From Pseudomonadota bacterium (GTDB lineage: Bacteria; Pseudomonadota; Gammaproteobacteria; QQUJ01): a DNA stretch of 64,000 nt. The position numbers and the translations under genes are program-made. The notes below the pieces were generated by a model that saw only the letters and a list, made by a program, of their open reading frames with translations, did not search any database and was not told where the DNA came from. Of this stretch, positions 1-8,653 are shown piece after piece. The stretch is taken from assembly GCA_008501635.1 (NCBI GenBank), contig QQUJ01000013.1:1-64000 (forward strand), read 5' to 3'. Within the stretch, counting starts at the first letter, position 1; each line of letters begins with the position of its first letter.

Positions 1-271
1 CTTTCATCGACTGGGCATCCTCAACCAACGAACCAAACAAATACTGATGCCAAAACAATGGCATCACATCAGTGACTAAGGTGTAAACCATGTGCCCGGT
101 TCAATTCGTAAACAATGTTCGGGTTGCACAGTGAGGGCGGTGTGGGCGTGCCGCTGCCCCTCACCCCACACTCTTCCGGTGGAAGAGGAATTGAAGAATC
201 TGTTCTCTTTGCGAACTTCGCGCCTTGGCGTCTTTGCGCGGGACAAGAGCTCTATCCAGAAGGCACAAACC
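1..271. other. Intergenic region upstream of ubiE with repeat fragments
   Basis: I see no convincing gene here. It contains a short hairpin at 45-66 (8-bp arms TGATGCCA/TGGCATCA, loop of 6) without a T-run. A C/T-rich stretch near 150-180 resembles the CCCTCACCC-type fragments also seen near 3640 and 4450. A half copy of the 9-bp-period repeat described at 1066-1216 lies at about 205-242. The frame leading into ubiE is open from 92, but that part has no resemblance to UbiE. Confidence 0.5.
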
Positions 272-1030
272 GTGAACAACGACAACGATCAACCCACCGT
301 CGACTTCGGCTATCAGCAGGTGCCGCTCCACGAAAAGCACAGGCGCGTGGCGCAGGTCTTTCACTCGGTGGCGGGCAGGTACGACCTCATGAACGACCTC
401 ATGTCGTTCGGCGTCCACCGCATCTGGAAACGTTTCACCATCGAACGCAGCGGTGTGCGCACCGGTCAGCGCGTTCTCGATATCGCGGGCGGTACCGGCG
501 ATCTCGCCAAAGCCTTCGCAAAACGGGTGGGCGACAGTGGCGAGGTGGTGCTGGCGGATATCAACGGTTCGATGCTCGACGTCGGTCGCACGCGCCTGAT
601 CGATGAGGGCGTGGTTGGCAATGTGCGCTACGTGCAGGCCGATGCCCAGCATCTGCCGTTTCCGGATGGCTACTTCAATTGCATCACCATCGCTTTCGGA
701 CTGCGCAACGTTACGGACAAAGATGCCGCGCTGCGCTCGATGTTTCGGGTACTGCGCCCCGGAGGCAAGGCGATGGTGCTGGAGTTTTCGAAACCTATGG
801 CACCCGGCCTGGGACCGGTCTACGACCTTTATTCCTTTAAGCTGCTGCCGGTGATGGGCAAACTGGTGGCCAACGATGCCGAAAGCTATCGCTATCTCGC
901 CGAGTCGATCCGCATGCACCCGGATCAGGGGATGCTCAAGGTCATGATGGAGGATGCCGGCTTCGAACGCTGCGAGTACCACAACCTGAGCGGCGGGATC
1001 GTCGCGCTGCACATCGGCTACAAGCTGTGA
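272..1030 (+). CDS. ubiE: Ubiquinone/menaquinone C-methyltransferase UbiE
   Basis: SAM-dependent C-methyltransferase of ubiquinone (and, where present, menaquinone) synthesis. The protein is 252 aa, matching the roughly 251 aa of E. coli UbiE, and aligns with it by eye from end to end. Family features are the early [19 protein letters not shown] stretch, the SAM-binding GGTGD at residues 73-77, and the FGLRNV and ESIRMHPDQ motifs near the end. I chose GTG at 272 because homology begins right after it and a GAAGG ribosome-binding site lies 8 bases upstream. The open frame extends to 92 but that extension is not UbiE-like. Followed by ubiJ and ubiB, the usual gene order for the aerobic ubiquinone pathway. 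Confidence 0.95.
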   Translation: MNNDNDQPTVDFGYQQVPLHEKHRRVAQVFHSVAGRYDLMNDLMSFGVHRIWKRFTIERSGVRTGQRVLDIAGGTGDLAKAFAKRVGDSGEVVLADINGSMLDVGRTRLIDEGVVGNVRYVQADAQHLPFPDGYFNCITIAFGLRNVTDKDAALRSMFRVLRPGGKAMVLEFSKPMAPGLGPVYDLYSFKLLPVMGKLVANDAESYRYLAESIRMHPDQGMLKVMMEDAGFERCEYHNLSGGIVALHIGYKL

Positions 1031-1065
1031 GCTGATCGCGCGAAAACAACATGATAAACGTAAGC

Positions 1066-1216
1066 AACCACCAAAGACACTGAAGCCACCGAAAGTGCGA
1101 ATATGAATGTTGGGAAACGACTGTCGCAACGGCGACTGGTGGATTCGATTGCCTCGGGCTGGGCCGCCGACAGAGCACAGAACTGTTTTTCGGTGTGTTC
1201 AGTGTCATCGGTGGTT
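1066..1216. repeat. Intergenic inverted repeat with 9-bp internal period (copy A)
   Basis: The left arm (1066-1095) reads as successive 9-mers CACCAAAGA, CACTGAAGC, CACCGAAAG. The right arm (1186-1216), on the complement, reads CACCGATGA, CACTGAACA, CACCGAAAA. The arms are inverted with a spacer of about 90 bp. The element fills most of the ubiE-ubiJ gap. Related elements lie at 18629-18751 and 51250-51404, and a half copy near 205-242. The family is not one I can name. Confidence 0.7.
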
Positions 1217-1275
1217 CCGCCTTTTTATAAACTGCGTAACTGGTGAGACACGAAGCCTGCTAACGAGCACGAATC

Positions 1276-1884
1276 ATGGACCCCTTATCGCTGCCCCTTG
1301 CTCTCATCGAAGCCGCCTGGAACGCGGTGATCCGCGCCCGTCCCGAACTGCAGGCGGCGGTCACAGCGCTCGATGGCCGCGTGGTGCAGATAACGCTGAA
1401 GGGGTTGGAGCGCAGCTTCTTCGTACTGGTCAGTGAAGGCCAACTGCAGTTGCAGGGTGAGTGGCAAGGTGAACCCGACGCCCACATCAGTGGCACACCG
1501 CTGGCATTCATGGCGCTGCGCGCCGGCGAGGAGGCGACCCTGTTCCGTGGCGAGGTGACCATCGACGGTGATGCGCAACTGGGGCGCGAGTTTCGCAAGC
1601 TGCTCGATCAGATCGCGGAGCATTGGGAAGCTCCCCTGGCCGGCGTGGTGGGCGAAGAGTCGGCTGCCAAATTGAAGGCCGCGTGGGAAGAGTTCTTCGA
1701 CTGGAGCGGGCAGACACTCCTGACCTTCGCCCGCGATTTCGCCGGCTATATGAAAAGCGACGCCGAACTGCTGGCCGAGCGCGAGGCGGTGGCGAATTTT
1801 CTCGACGCCGTCGACACCCTGCGTTCCGATGTCGACCGGTTGGCGGCGCGCGTCAAACGCCTGCAGGATCGGAGCGCCGGGTGA
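1276..1884 (+). CDS. ubiJ: Ubiquinone biosynthesis accessory factor UbiJ (SCP2 domain)
   Basis: Accessory lipid-binding factor of the soluble ubiquinone-biosynthesis complex; the N-terminal SCP2 (sterol carrier protein 2) domain is thought to hold the polyprenyl intermediate. At 202 aa it matches the family length (about 201 aa in E. coli). The SCP2-like part spans about residues 15-115. The C-terminal third (about 140-202) is charged and helical ([20 protein letters not shown]), as expected for a coiled coil. Its stop codon overlaps the GTG start of ubiB (GTGA), so the two are translationally coupled. Identification rests on domain character plus ubiE/ubiB context. Confidence 0.88.
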   Translation: MDPLSLPLALIEAAWNAVIRARPELQAAVTALDGRVVQITLKGLERSFFVLVSEGQLQLQGEWQGEPDAHISGTPLAFMALRAGEEATLFRGEVTIDGDAQLGREFRKLLDQIAEHWEAPLAGVVGEESAAKLKAAWEEFFDWSGQTLLTFARDFAGYMKSDAELLAEREAVANFLDAVDTLRSDVDRLAARVKRLQDRSAG

Positions 1885-3542
1885 TCCGCCCCGGCGAGGC
1901 ATGGCGGCTCATCCACATAGCCTGGGTGCTGGTGGTGCACGGACTCGACGACATCATCCTTGCGACTCACCTGTTCCGCCCGGTACGTTTTTTACGCTAT
2001 CTGACACCGTGGTTCTTCCTGAAGAGCCGCCGCGGCCCGCGCGGTGCGCGCATACGCGCGGCGCTGGAGGATCTGGGGCCGATCTTCGTCAAGTTCGGGC
2101 AGATGCTCTCCACGCGCCGCGACCTGCTGCCCCTCGACATCGCCATCGAACTGGCCAGGCTGCAGGACAGCGTGCCGCCCTACCCGGGTGCGCAGTCCAA
2201 AGCCATTGTCGCGAAGGCGTTGGGTAAACCGCTGGAAGAGGCGTACGCAAGTTTCGAGGACGAACCGTTCGCCAGCGCCTCTATCGCCCAGGTGCACGGC
2301 GCAATCCTGCCCGATGGCACTGCGGTGGTGGTCAAGGTGTTGCGCCCGGGCATCGAGCGCGTCATCCGTCGTGATGTCGCGTTGCTCTATCGTATCGCCG
2401 AGTTGGCCGAGCGCTATTGGAAAGAGGGGCGGCGACTGCGTCCCGTCGAAGTGGTCGAGGAGTACGAGACCACCATCATCGACGAACTGGACCTGATGCG
2501 TGAGGCCGCCAACGCCTCTCAATTGCGCCGCAACTTCGAAGCGAGCGACCTGCTTTACGTCCCCGAGGTCTACTGGTCGCACACGCGACGCAATGTGCTC
2601 ACCCTCGAGCGCATCAGCGGTACCCAGGTCAGCGATATCGACGCCTTGCGCGCTCAGGGCATCGATATGCGCGACCTCGCGCACCGCGGCGTGGAGATCT
2701 TCTTCACCCAGGTGTTTCGTGACAATTTTTTTCATGCCGACATGCACCCCGGTAACATCTTCGTCACACCGCAGGGCAACTACATCGCGGTCGATTTCGG
2801 TATCGTCGGCAGCCTGACGCCCAGCGATCAGCGCTATCTGGCCGAGAACTTCATCGCCTTCTTCCGTCGTGACTACCGGCGTGTGGCGGAGTTGCACATC
2901 GAGTCGGGTTGGGTTCCCGGTGAAACACGGGTCGATGAGTTCGAGGCGGCGATCCGCACCGTGTGCGAACCGATCTTCGGGCGCCCGCTGAAAGAGATCT
3001 CATTCGGTCTGTTTCTGCTCAATCTGTTCCAGACCGCGCGGCGCTTCGACATGGAGGTGCAGCCGCAGCTGATTCTGCTGCAGAAGACCTTGCTCAACAT
3101 CGAGGGGCTGGGGCGCGAGCTCTACCCCGATCTCGATCTGTGGGCGACCGCCAAACCCTTCCTCGAGCGCTGGATGCAGGAGCAGGTCGGCACCCGCGCC
3201 CTGATTCGCGGCTTGAAAGAGCAGGTGCCGCGCTGGGCGGAGATCCTGCCGCAGCTGCCCGGCGAACTGCACGACTTCGTGCACCGCGCCAATAGCGGCA
3301 AGCTGGAGGTGCAGTGGAAATCCGACGAGTTGAAACGGATTCGCAAGGAGATCCGCGAAGGGCACCAGCGCACCTACATCGCCATCGCCGGTGGCAGCCT
3401 GATCATCTCCGCGGCCGTGTTGTTGGGTCTCGATGGTTATGCATCCAAGATGATCTGGAACGCCCCTGTGCTGACCTGGGTCTCCGGTGTACTGGGTGCG
3501 GCTCTGCTGCTCGCCGCCTGGCCGGGCGGCGGTGAGGATTGA
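1881..3542 (+). CDS. ubiB: UbiB, atypical protein kinase-like ATPase of ubiquinone synthesis
   Basis: ABC1/ADCK/UbiB-family protein needed for ubiquinone synthesis; 553 aa, close to the 546 aa of E. coli UbiB. Visible family features are the [14 protein letters not shown] (KxGQ) motif near residue 70, the Ala-rich nucleotide loop [10 protein letters not shown], the catalytic-loop-like [12 protein letters not shown], and the metal-binding DFGIVG. The last 50 residues hold two hydrophobic segments, the expected C-terminal membrane anchor. The start is GTG at 1881, overlapping the ubiJ stop by 4 bp, because the protein then begins like UbiB (IRPGEAWRL). The frame is open back to 1623, but that part lies inside ubiJ and is not homologous. 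Confidence 0.95.
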   Translation: MIRPGEAWRLIHIAWVLVVHGLDDIILATHLFRPVRFLRYLTPWFFLKSRRGPRGARIRAALEDLGPIFVKFGQMLSTRRDLLPLDIAIELARLQDSVPPYPGAQSKAIVAKALGKPLEEAYASFEDEPFASASIAQVHGAILPDGTAVVVKVLRPGIERVIRRDVALLYRIAELAERYWKEGRRLRPVEVVEEYETTIIDELDLMREAANASQLRRNFEASDLLYVPEVYWSHTRRNVLTLERISGTQVSDIDALRAQGIDMRDLAHRGVEIFFTQVFRDNFFHADMHPGNIFVTPQGNYIAVDFGIVGSLTPSDQRYLAENFIAFFRRDYRRVAELHIESGWVPGETRVDEFEAAIRTVCEPIFGRPLKEISFGLFLLNLFQTARRFDMEVQPQLILLQKTLLNIEGLGRELYPDLDLWATAKPFLERWMQEQVGTRALIRGLKEQVPRWAEILPQLPGELHDFVHRANSGKLEVQWKSDELKRIRKEIREGHQRTYIAIAGGSLIISAAVLLGLDGYASKMIWNAPVLTWVSGVLGAALLLAAWPGGGED

Positions 3543-3920
3543 GACCACTCCGCCGGTCCCCCGCCCTTTGCAGAGGTATATAGCTCGCCAAGGGACCTGG
3601 CGGGATCCGCTCCCAGCCGAACACCACATCACAAAACGCCTTCGCCCTCAGGGAGAAGGCCGGGATGAGGGTGATTTTCAAGGCTGTACTACCGCCGCAT
3701 GTCTGATGCACGGCAACCCATGGGACCGCTGCCTCCCAAACCCCATTTCCGCGTTCCCCACCAATAGCGCTAGAATCGACCCCGGGCTAGAAAGACCCGG
3801 AGGAACATCGAGCGCGACGGAATGCGGCCTTACCCGCGAATCCTCGCAACCAACCTCACGCCGTCAATAACGACAAAGTCAGTACCACCTCACGTGTGGT
3901 GGTCGCAACAGGGGGTAAGC
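3543..3920. other. 378-bp gene-free gap between ubiB and nfeD
   Basis: No supportable gene. The first half contains a diverged CCTTCTCCCTGAGGG / GGGATGAGGG-type fragment (3640-3680), of the common intergenic CCCTCA family. A small GGGTC/CCCGG-type hairpin lies near 3780-3800. The end holds the palindrome listed at 3884-3903 and a strong Shine-Dalgarno (GGGGG) just before the nfeD ATG. Confidence 0.5.
3884..3903. promoter_or_regulatory. Near-perfect 20-bp palindrome just upstream of nfeD
   Basis: The sequence ACCACCTCACGTGTGGTGGT pairs at 9 of 10 positions and ends 17 bp before the nfeD ATG, next to the ribosome-binding site. It could be an operator or an RNA hairpin affecting nfeD translation. 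No T-run follows, so I do not call it a terminator. Confidence 0.4.
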
Positions 3921-4364
3921 ATGAATCCTGTCATCATCTGGTTTCTGATCGGTCTGGCACTGGTGCTGGCGGAGCTCGCCGTGCCCGGCGTCATACTCAT
4001 CTTTTTCGGCATCGGCGCCTGGGTGGCGGCGCTGACCACCTGGCTCGATCTCACCACCTCGCTCGATTCCCAGCTCATGGTCTTTGCCATTACTTCGGTT
4101 GTGCTGTTGGTGCTGATGCGCCGCTGGATCAAGGGCCGCATGTACGGCCACGTCACGGAGGAGCAGGATCTAAATGTCGATCTCGACGAGTTCGTCGGTT
4201 ACCGCGTCACCGTCACCCAGACCATTGAGCCGGGTAAGGGCGATGGACGTGTCGAATTCAAAGGCGCGCCGTGGAATGCGATGGCGGACGAATCGATTGC
4301 CGCCGGCGAGCAGGCCGTGATCGAAAAGGTAGATGGGATTACCTTGAAGGTCCGTAAAGGTTGA
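3921..4364 (+). CDS. NfeD-family membrane protein (short form)
   Basis: Short NfeD-like protein, 147 aa, partner of the SPFH protein encoded next. Hydrophobic segments occupy about residues 3-25, 28-45 and 52-68 (WFLIGLALVLAELAVPG; FFGIGAWVAALTTW). They are followed by a soluble C-terminal OB-fold-like domain (about 85-147) with the typical YRVTVTQTIEPGKGDGRVEFKGAPWNA pattern and a closing VIEKVDGITLKV. NfeD/SPFH pairs are associated with membrane quality control and lipid microdomains. The start at 3921 has a strong GGGGG ribosome-binding site 5 bases upstream; the longer frame from 3822 adds only non-homologous residues. Confidence 0.88.
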   Translation: MNPVIIWFLIGLALVLAELAVPGVILIFFGIGAWVAALTTWLDLTTSLDSQLMVFAITSVVLLVLMRRWIKGRMYGHVTEEQDLNVDLDEFVGYRVTVTQTIEPGKGDGRVEFKGAPWNAMADESIAAGEQAVIEKVDGITLKVRKG

Positions 4365-4486
4365 TGAAGTTGTCGGTATCAAGGCTTGTGCCAAGCGTTT
4401 GCATGCCCCACACCCTGGTCAATCCCTGATAGGAAAAGGGTAAGGGGTGAGGGGAACTACGGTTCAATTGACAAAGGGGAACAACA

Positions 4487-5440
4487 ATGGGTTTTGAGAT
4501 CAGTCTGAGTCTGGTGGTGTCGATCGGTATCGCCATCCTGGTCGTCGTCACCATCATCAACACCGCGCGCATCGTCCCGCAGCGCGAGGCCTTCATCATC
4601 GAGCGGCTCGGAAAATACGCCAAGACGCTGAGCGCCGGTTTCCACATCCTCATTCCCTTTGTCGACCGCGTCGCCTACACGCATTCACTCAAAGAGGTGG
4701 CCATCGACGTTCCCTCACAGACCTGCATCACCCGCGACAATATCGCGGTGGAGGTCGACGGCGTGCTCTACCTGCAGGTGATCGATGCCGCCAAGGCGAG
4801 CTACGGTATCGACAACTTCCGCTTCGCCGCCACACAGCTGGCGCAGACCACCATGCGCTCCGAAATCGGCAAGCTGGAACTGGACCGCACCTTCGAAGAA
4901 CGCGAGGCGATCAACGGCGCCATCATCTCGGCGGTGGACAAAGCCTCCGATCCCTGGGGCGTCAAGATCACCCGCTACGAGATCCGCAACATCACCCCGC
5001 CGCGCAGCGTTCAAGATGCACTGGAAAAGCAGATGCGCGCTGAGCGCGAAAAGCGTGCCGTCATCGCCGAATCGGAAGGCGAACGCCAGTCCAAGATCAA
5101 CATCGCCGAAGGCACCAAGCAGCAGGCTATCAAGATCGCCGAGGGCGAGAAGGAAAAACTCATCAACGAGGCCGAGGGCAAGGCCAAGGAGATCATGTTG
5201 CTCGCCGAAGCGACCGCGCGCGGCATCGAGCGCATCGCGCGTGCCATCAACGAGCCGGGCGGCAAAGACGCCGTCAATCTCCGGGTTGCGGAACAGTATG
5301 TGCGCGAGTTTGGCAATCTTGCCAAGCAGGGCAACACCATCATCGTGCCGTCAACGCTGAGCGACGTGTCGGGAATGGTGGCTTCGGTGATGACATTGAT
5401 CAAGGAGACGGGTCGGGGCGGATCGCAGGTGGGGCAATAG
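4487..5440 (+). CDS. SPFH/stomatin-prohibitin family membrane protein (QmcA/paraslipin-like)
   Basis: Membrane-anchored SPFH (band 7) protein, 317 aa, similar to E. coli QmcA and paraslipins. Residues 5-25 form one transmembrane anchor (LVVSIGIAILVVVTII). The SPFH domain follows (about 30-190: RIVPQREAFIIERLGKYAKTL, CITRDNIAVEVDGVLYLQV). A charged, Ala/Glu/Lys-rich coiled-coil region runs from about 190 to 260. Such proteins form large oligomeric rings at the inner membrane, often with NfeD and FtsH-type proteases. It lies 122 bp after nfeD on the same strand. The ribosome-binding site AAAGGGG precedes the ATG. Confidence 0.9.
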   Translation: MGFEISLSLVVSIGIAILVVVTIINTARIVPQREAFIIERLGKYAKTLSAGFHILIPFVDRVAYTHSLKEVAIDVPSQTCITRDNIAVEVDGVLYLQVIDAAKASYGIDNFRFAATQLAQTTMRSEIGKLELDRTFEEREAINGAIISAVDKASDPWGVKITRYEIRNITPPRSVQDALEKQMRAEREKRAVIAESEGERQSKINIAEGTKQQAIKIAEGEKEKLINEAEGKAKEIMLLAEATARGIERIARAINEPGGKDAVNLRVAEQYVREFGNLAKQGNTIIVPSTLSDVSGMVASVMTLIKETGRGGSQVGQ

Positions 5441-5566
5441 CGCTGGAGATGGGCTGGCGGACCGCATTCAAGCCAATGTTTGGCGACAAGGAAAGCAGGG
5501 TGCCTGGGGCGATTCGAAGCAGGTGAAGGTCCGTTACAAGTAAGCTGGCTGGAAACAGGGCCTGAG

Positions 5567-5761
5567 ATGAAATACGCCATCGTCATCGGGAAGGCCGCAG
5601 GCAATTACTCTGCCTACGCTCCCGACCCGCCGCGGTGTGTTGCCACCGGCCAAACCATCGAAGAGATGGAATCTCAGATTAGGGAGGCTATCGAATTCCA
5701 TAGGGACGGTATGCGGAAGGAGGGGGAGCCCATCCCTCCGGCTACCAGCCAGGTCGAGTAA
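5567..5761 (+). CDS. HicB-like protein, apparently without a HicA partner
   Basis: 64-aa HicB-type partial RNase-H-fold protein. It carries the family pattern KYAIVIGKAAGNYSAYAPD, then CVATGQTIEEMESQIREAIEFH. HicB proteins are usually antitoxins of HicA mRNA interferases, but I find no HicA-like frame in the 126 bp upstream or directly downstream. The usual PDLPGCV is PDPPRCV here, and the chain stops shortly after the domain. I chose ATG at 5567 because the family begins with MKYAI; the longer frame from 5480 adds non-homologous residues. It may be an orphan antitoxin or a relic. Confidence 0.7.
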   Translation: MKYAIVIGKAAGNYSAYAPDPPRCVATGQTIEEMESQIREAIEFHRDGMRKEGEPIPPATSQVE

Positions 5762-5811
5762 GTTGATGTCGCCTGATCGGAGTCGGCTAATGGGTATCCC
5801 CTGTTAAGAGG

Positions 5812-6270
5812 ATGGTCGAGATTCGAGAGAAAGACCAGAACGACGATACTGAAGAGGTTGTTTCTTTGGCAACGGAAGATTTGCGTCGAATATACAGGCC
5901 GTGCGCGCATGCTACAGGTAAACCCCCCAGCGGCCATTCGTTAACTACGTTGGTAGCTGTAAAAGACAAAAACATCGTCGGTGTAATTGAATACTTTGCG
6001 GGTGATGGGGCCATACATTTCCAGGGTTTGGCAGTTCATCCTGTGTATCGCAGGCAGGGTATAGCCTCGGTACTTGTAAAAGAAATTGAATCAATTGCTA
6101 TCAGGCTGGGAGCTCAAAAAGTAGTACTTAATACGATTCTGGAAACCGGCAACCCCGGTATGTTCACCAAGCTGGGTTACGAAATAACCTCTGTGGTTCC
6201 AGCCAGTGATTTTGAAGGCTTGGATGGCAAACAGGTAACAAAGGTCGGTATGCGTCGAATACTTGCCTGA
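5812..6270 (+). CDS. GNAT-family N-acetyltransferase
   Basis: Acetyltransferase of the GNAT fold, 152 aa. The central core shows the strand FQGLAVHPVYRR followed by the acetyl-CoA pyrophosphate loop RRQGIA at residues 80-85, then a helix VLVKEIESIAIRLGA and the strand KVVLNTI. GYEITSV near residue 128 is the late-strand motif. The substrate is unknown. The gene is visibly richer in A and T than its neighbours (many AAA, ATA and TTT codons), suggesting recent acquisition. The only ribosome-binding-site-like sequence (AAGAGG) touches the ATG, so the start is uncertain. Confidence 0.75.
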   Translation: MVEIREKDQNDDTEEVVSLATEDLRRIYRPCAHATGKPPSGHSLTTLVAVKDKNIVGVIEYFAGDGAIHFQGLAVHPVYRRQGIASVLVKEIESIAIRLGAQKVVLNTILETGNPGMFTKLGYEITSVVPASDFEGLDGKQVTKVGMRRILA

Positions 6271-6398
6271 CAAAACAGACAGAACAATCAGGAATAATCA
6301 GCGATAGACCCTGAGGTTTCCCCGCATTTCACGCTGCTGCCACACAGGCCGATGCGGCTTGTTTGCCAAGTGGCTCTATCGCCTGCCAGGAACAATCA

Positions 6399-6450
6399 CG
6401 GGGACAGACCACGGTTAGTAGGTTCGGTTACTAAAAACGATCTGTCCCCG
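6399..6450. repeat. Inverted repeat with CGGGGACAGA/TCTGTCCCCG ends
   Basis: Perfect 10-bp inverted arms at 6399-6408 and 6441-6450 enclose a second small stem (TTAGTA at 6414-6419 with TACTAA). The nested structure resembles the CGGGGACAG-type elements often found near REP-associated tyrosine transposases, but no transposase is present here. It lies between the GNAT gene and the convergent diguanylate cyclase. Confidence 0.65.
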
Positions 6451-6504
6451 GTTACCCTGAAAGGTTATTGCCGCTGCCAACCGCCCTGCCGAGTCAGGCA
6501 GAAC

Positions 6505-7692
6505 CTAAACACCGATGCTGCTTTTCTGGCTGTCGCTGATGCGCCACAGATCGCTATTCTCGTGCTCCGTTTCGGAAAGATTGCGGTAGTAGACGACCCG
6601 ATCGCGGCCTGTGCGTTTGGCGAACAGGAGTGCCGCATCGGCTGCGGCAACCAGGCCCGCGCCATCCGTGGCACAGGCTGGAAAATCGGCGACGCCAAAG
6701 CTGGCACTGATCTGCATCGCGGGCAGATCGGCTGCTTTTGCCACCTCACCCATTTTCCTGCGCAGCCTTTCCGCAATCTCCATGGCCCCGGCGCCATCGG
6801 TCTCGGGCATGATCACCGCAAACTCCTCGCCACCGTAGCGGGCGGCGTAGTCCACGTCCCGGAGTCCTGTCTTCATGATCTTGCCGAAGCTTGAAAGGAC
6901 GGCATCGCCTTTCTGGTGGCCGTAGCGGTCGTTGATCTGCTTGAAATGATCGAGGTCGAGTAGCAGCAACGTCAGCGTGTGGCCGTATCGCTCGGCCCGG
7001 GCGACTTCCTCCTGCAGGCGCTGCTGGAAGTGGCCGTGGTTTCCGAGACCGGTCAGCGCATCGGATTCCGCCATTGCCTTGGTCTTTTCCTGGAGGGCCT
7101 TAAGCTCTGCATATTGGCTGTTGAGCTCGTTGTTCGTTGCGGTGAGCAGGTCTTCTTTCTCGCGCAACGCCCACATCAGGCTGTTGAAGTTCTCGGCGAT
7201 CTCGCTGATCGGTCCGCGGCCGAACGAGGCTTGATAGATATCGCACGCGGCGCAATCGCCGAGTTTGGCGGCGAAACGCCCCTGCACCGCGCCCCGGCAA
7301 TGGGTGCCCGACACCAGCCAGCAGCGGATGTGATGCTCCCCGTATGACGGGCATTCCGTGTGGGTACAACCTTTTACCAGCCAGCAGGTCGGGATGTGTG
7401 TGTCGTAGAAACTGACGTCCCACTTGCGCTCGGTAATGGCGGCGTGGGTCAGGCTGGAGAATCGCTCCCGTGCCTCGTCAAGAGTACGGGCCTGGGCTCG
7501 GATGCGGTCCTCTTCCCGGCCGATGGCAAAGGCGAGAAGACCAAAAAGGATTGGCGCCACCTGGATGAACACGTAGGCGCCCGCGCCACCGTCATACCGC
7601 TCGACGGTGTGGCCCAGCAGTGCGTAGGCCAGCCCGAAGAGCGCGCCGGCGGCGCCGTAGCGAAACGCTCTTTTCTGTAGGAGTTCCTTCAC
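6505..7692 (-). CDS. Membrane-linked diguanylate cyclase with N-terminal Cys-rich region
   Basis: 395-aa GGDEF protein that should make cyclic di-GMP. Two hydrophobic segments (about residues 13-27 and 39-57) precede a short coiled coil. A cysteine-rich stretch follows, with C103, C109, C114, C124, C132, C147 and C150 and two Cys-Trp pairs. A second coiled coil (about 165-205) leads into the GGDEF domain with DALTGLGN at 211-218, LLDLDHF at 244-250 and GGEEF at 287-291. The allosteric I-site R278-x-x-D281 is intact, predicting product inhibition. The Cys-rich part could bind a metal or Fe-S cluster and sense redox state or a ligand; that is inference. It is convergent with the upstream GNAT gene. 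Confidence 0.9.
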   Translation of the reverse strand: MKELLQKRAFRYGAAGALFGLAYALLGHTVERYDGGAGAYVFIQVAPILFGLLAFAIGREEDRIRAQARTLDEARERFSSLTHAAITERKWDVSFYDTHIPTCWLVKGCTHTECPSYGEHHIRCWLVSGTHCRGAVQGRFAAKLGDCAACDIYQASFGRGPISEIAENFNSLMWALREKEDLLTATNNELNSQYAELKALQEKTKAMAESDALTGLGNHGHFQQRLQEEVARAERYGHTLTLLLLDLDHFKQINDRYGHQKGDAVLSSFGKIMKTGLRDVDYAARYGGEEFAVIMPETDGAGAMEIAERLRRKMGEVAKAADLPAMQISASFGVADFPACATDGAGLVAAADAALLFAKRTGRDRVVYYRNLSETEHENSDLWRISDSQKSSIGV

Positions 7693-7855
7693 ATATAGTA
7701 CCGCTGCGAGTATTCAGACCATGATCGGCGGCGGTCCCCGTTTCTTGAGCCCGGTGGGGTGAGGTGGCGGGAGCAACCCGGTTGCCGGCCGCTCTGCGCA
7801 CGAGCGTAAGCCAGCTCGTGTCGTCAAGACGGCGCGTGCACGAATCTGATCGTTT

Positions 7856-8398
7856 TTAAGTGGAAAACTCCGGCCACCGCTTTCTTACCTTTTCCCCGTC
7901 CGCTGCCCAGGTTACGCAGCTGTCGATGACGCGCGGTTTGGGGCGGCTGGGTTTGTTGCGGTTGTGTTCTTCCACTTCGCGATACATGGTCTGATAAGCA
8001 GTAGTGCCGATGGGCCCGAGCATCTCGATCAGGTGGGTGCAACCCAATACGCCGCCCACGCGTTCGCGCACCTGCTTCATCCAGCCCGAGCCGATGCGCA
8101 ATCCAATCAGCTTTCTCATGCCGTCGGTCACCGTGGTGCAGGTTGCGGCGGGGACGAAATCGGACGCGGCCACCAGGTCGTGGATGACGAACTCGATATC
8201 GAGCGTCACCCGCAGGCTCATGCCGTGGACGGGCTCGCCCGCCTCGATACGGCCGCGGTACTCGCTGTCCACGCCATAGGTGCGAACATCCTCCAGCGTG
8301 GCTTCGATGTCCCACAGCCCATCGTGACGACGATACCCGTTGCAGACTATCGTCCGGGTATGGATGTGCTCGCGTGCAACAGGCTCGGGTAGGGGCAT
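7856..8398 (-). CDS. DUF2889 family protein
   Basis: Member of the uncharacterised DUF2889 family, about 180 aa from this start. Family landmarks are HTRTIVCNGYRRHDGLWDIEATL near the N-terminus, PVHGMSLRVTLDIEF in the middle and GCTHLIEMLGPIGTTAYQTM near the end. The conserved Cys/His and Asp suggest an enzymatic or ligand-binding role, but none is established. The frame is open back to 8560. I chose the ATG at 8398 because relatives start with MPLP, with an alternative ATG at 8428. The sequence before 8428 looks like promoter DNA rather than protein. Confidence 0.8.
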   Translation of the reverse strand: MPLPEPVAREHIHTRTIVCNGYRRHDGLWDIEATLEDVRTYGVDSEYRGRIEAGEPVHGMSLRVTLDIEFVIHDLVAASDFVPAATCTTVTDGMRKLIGLRIGSGWMKQVRERVGGVLGCTHLIEMLGPIGTTAYQTMYREVEEHNRNKPSRPKPRVIDSCVTWAADGEKVRKRWPEFST

Positions 8399-8653
8399 TG
8401 GCTTTTTCCGGATCAGTCCTGCGCGCATTTTATCACCGATGGCGTGAACCGTAGCGCGGGTGCGCCCTTCACGGTCGCTCTCAGATGAATAGGTGATTCG
8501 GTAGAGGTACCGGTACCGGTGATCCGGGTGGTAATTTCCACCAACAACCTCGGCAAGCACGCGTTCGACGCACAGGGCGGGTACTTCAGTCCGACAATGA
8601 ACTAGAATGCCCGGGGCACGGGGACGATCAGGGCATCAAGGGCCGGTGACACG

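Noticed and set aside
92-271. 60-residue N-terminal extension of UbiE
   Set aside because: Overlaps repeat-derived sequence; UbiE homology and a good ribosome-binding site point to GTG 272.
5441-5566. HicA toxin gene upstream of the HicB-like gene
   Set aside because: No frame with a start and the HicA double-stranded-RNA-binding-like pattern fits in the 126 bp; the short open stretches show no similarity I can recognise.
8399-8560. N-terminal extension of the DUF2889 protein
   Set aside because: The extra 54 residues (Tyr/Arg-rich) do not resemble the family, whose members start with MPLP, and the DNA looks like promoter sequence with short inverted GGTACC repeats.
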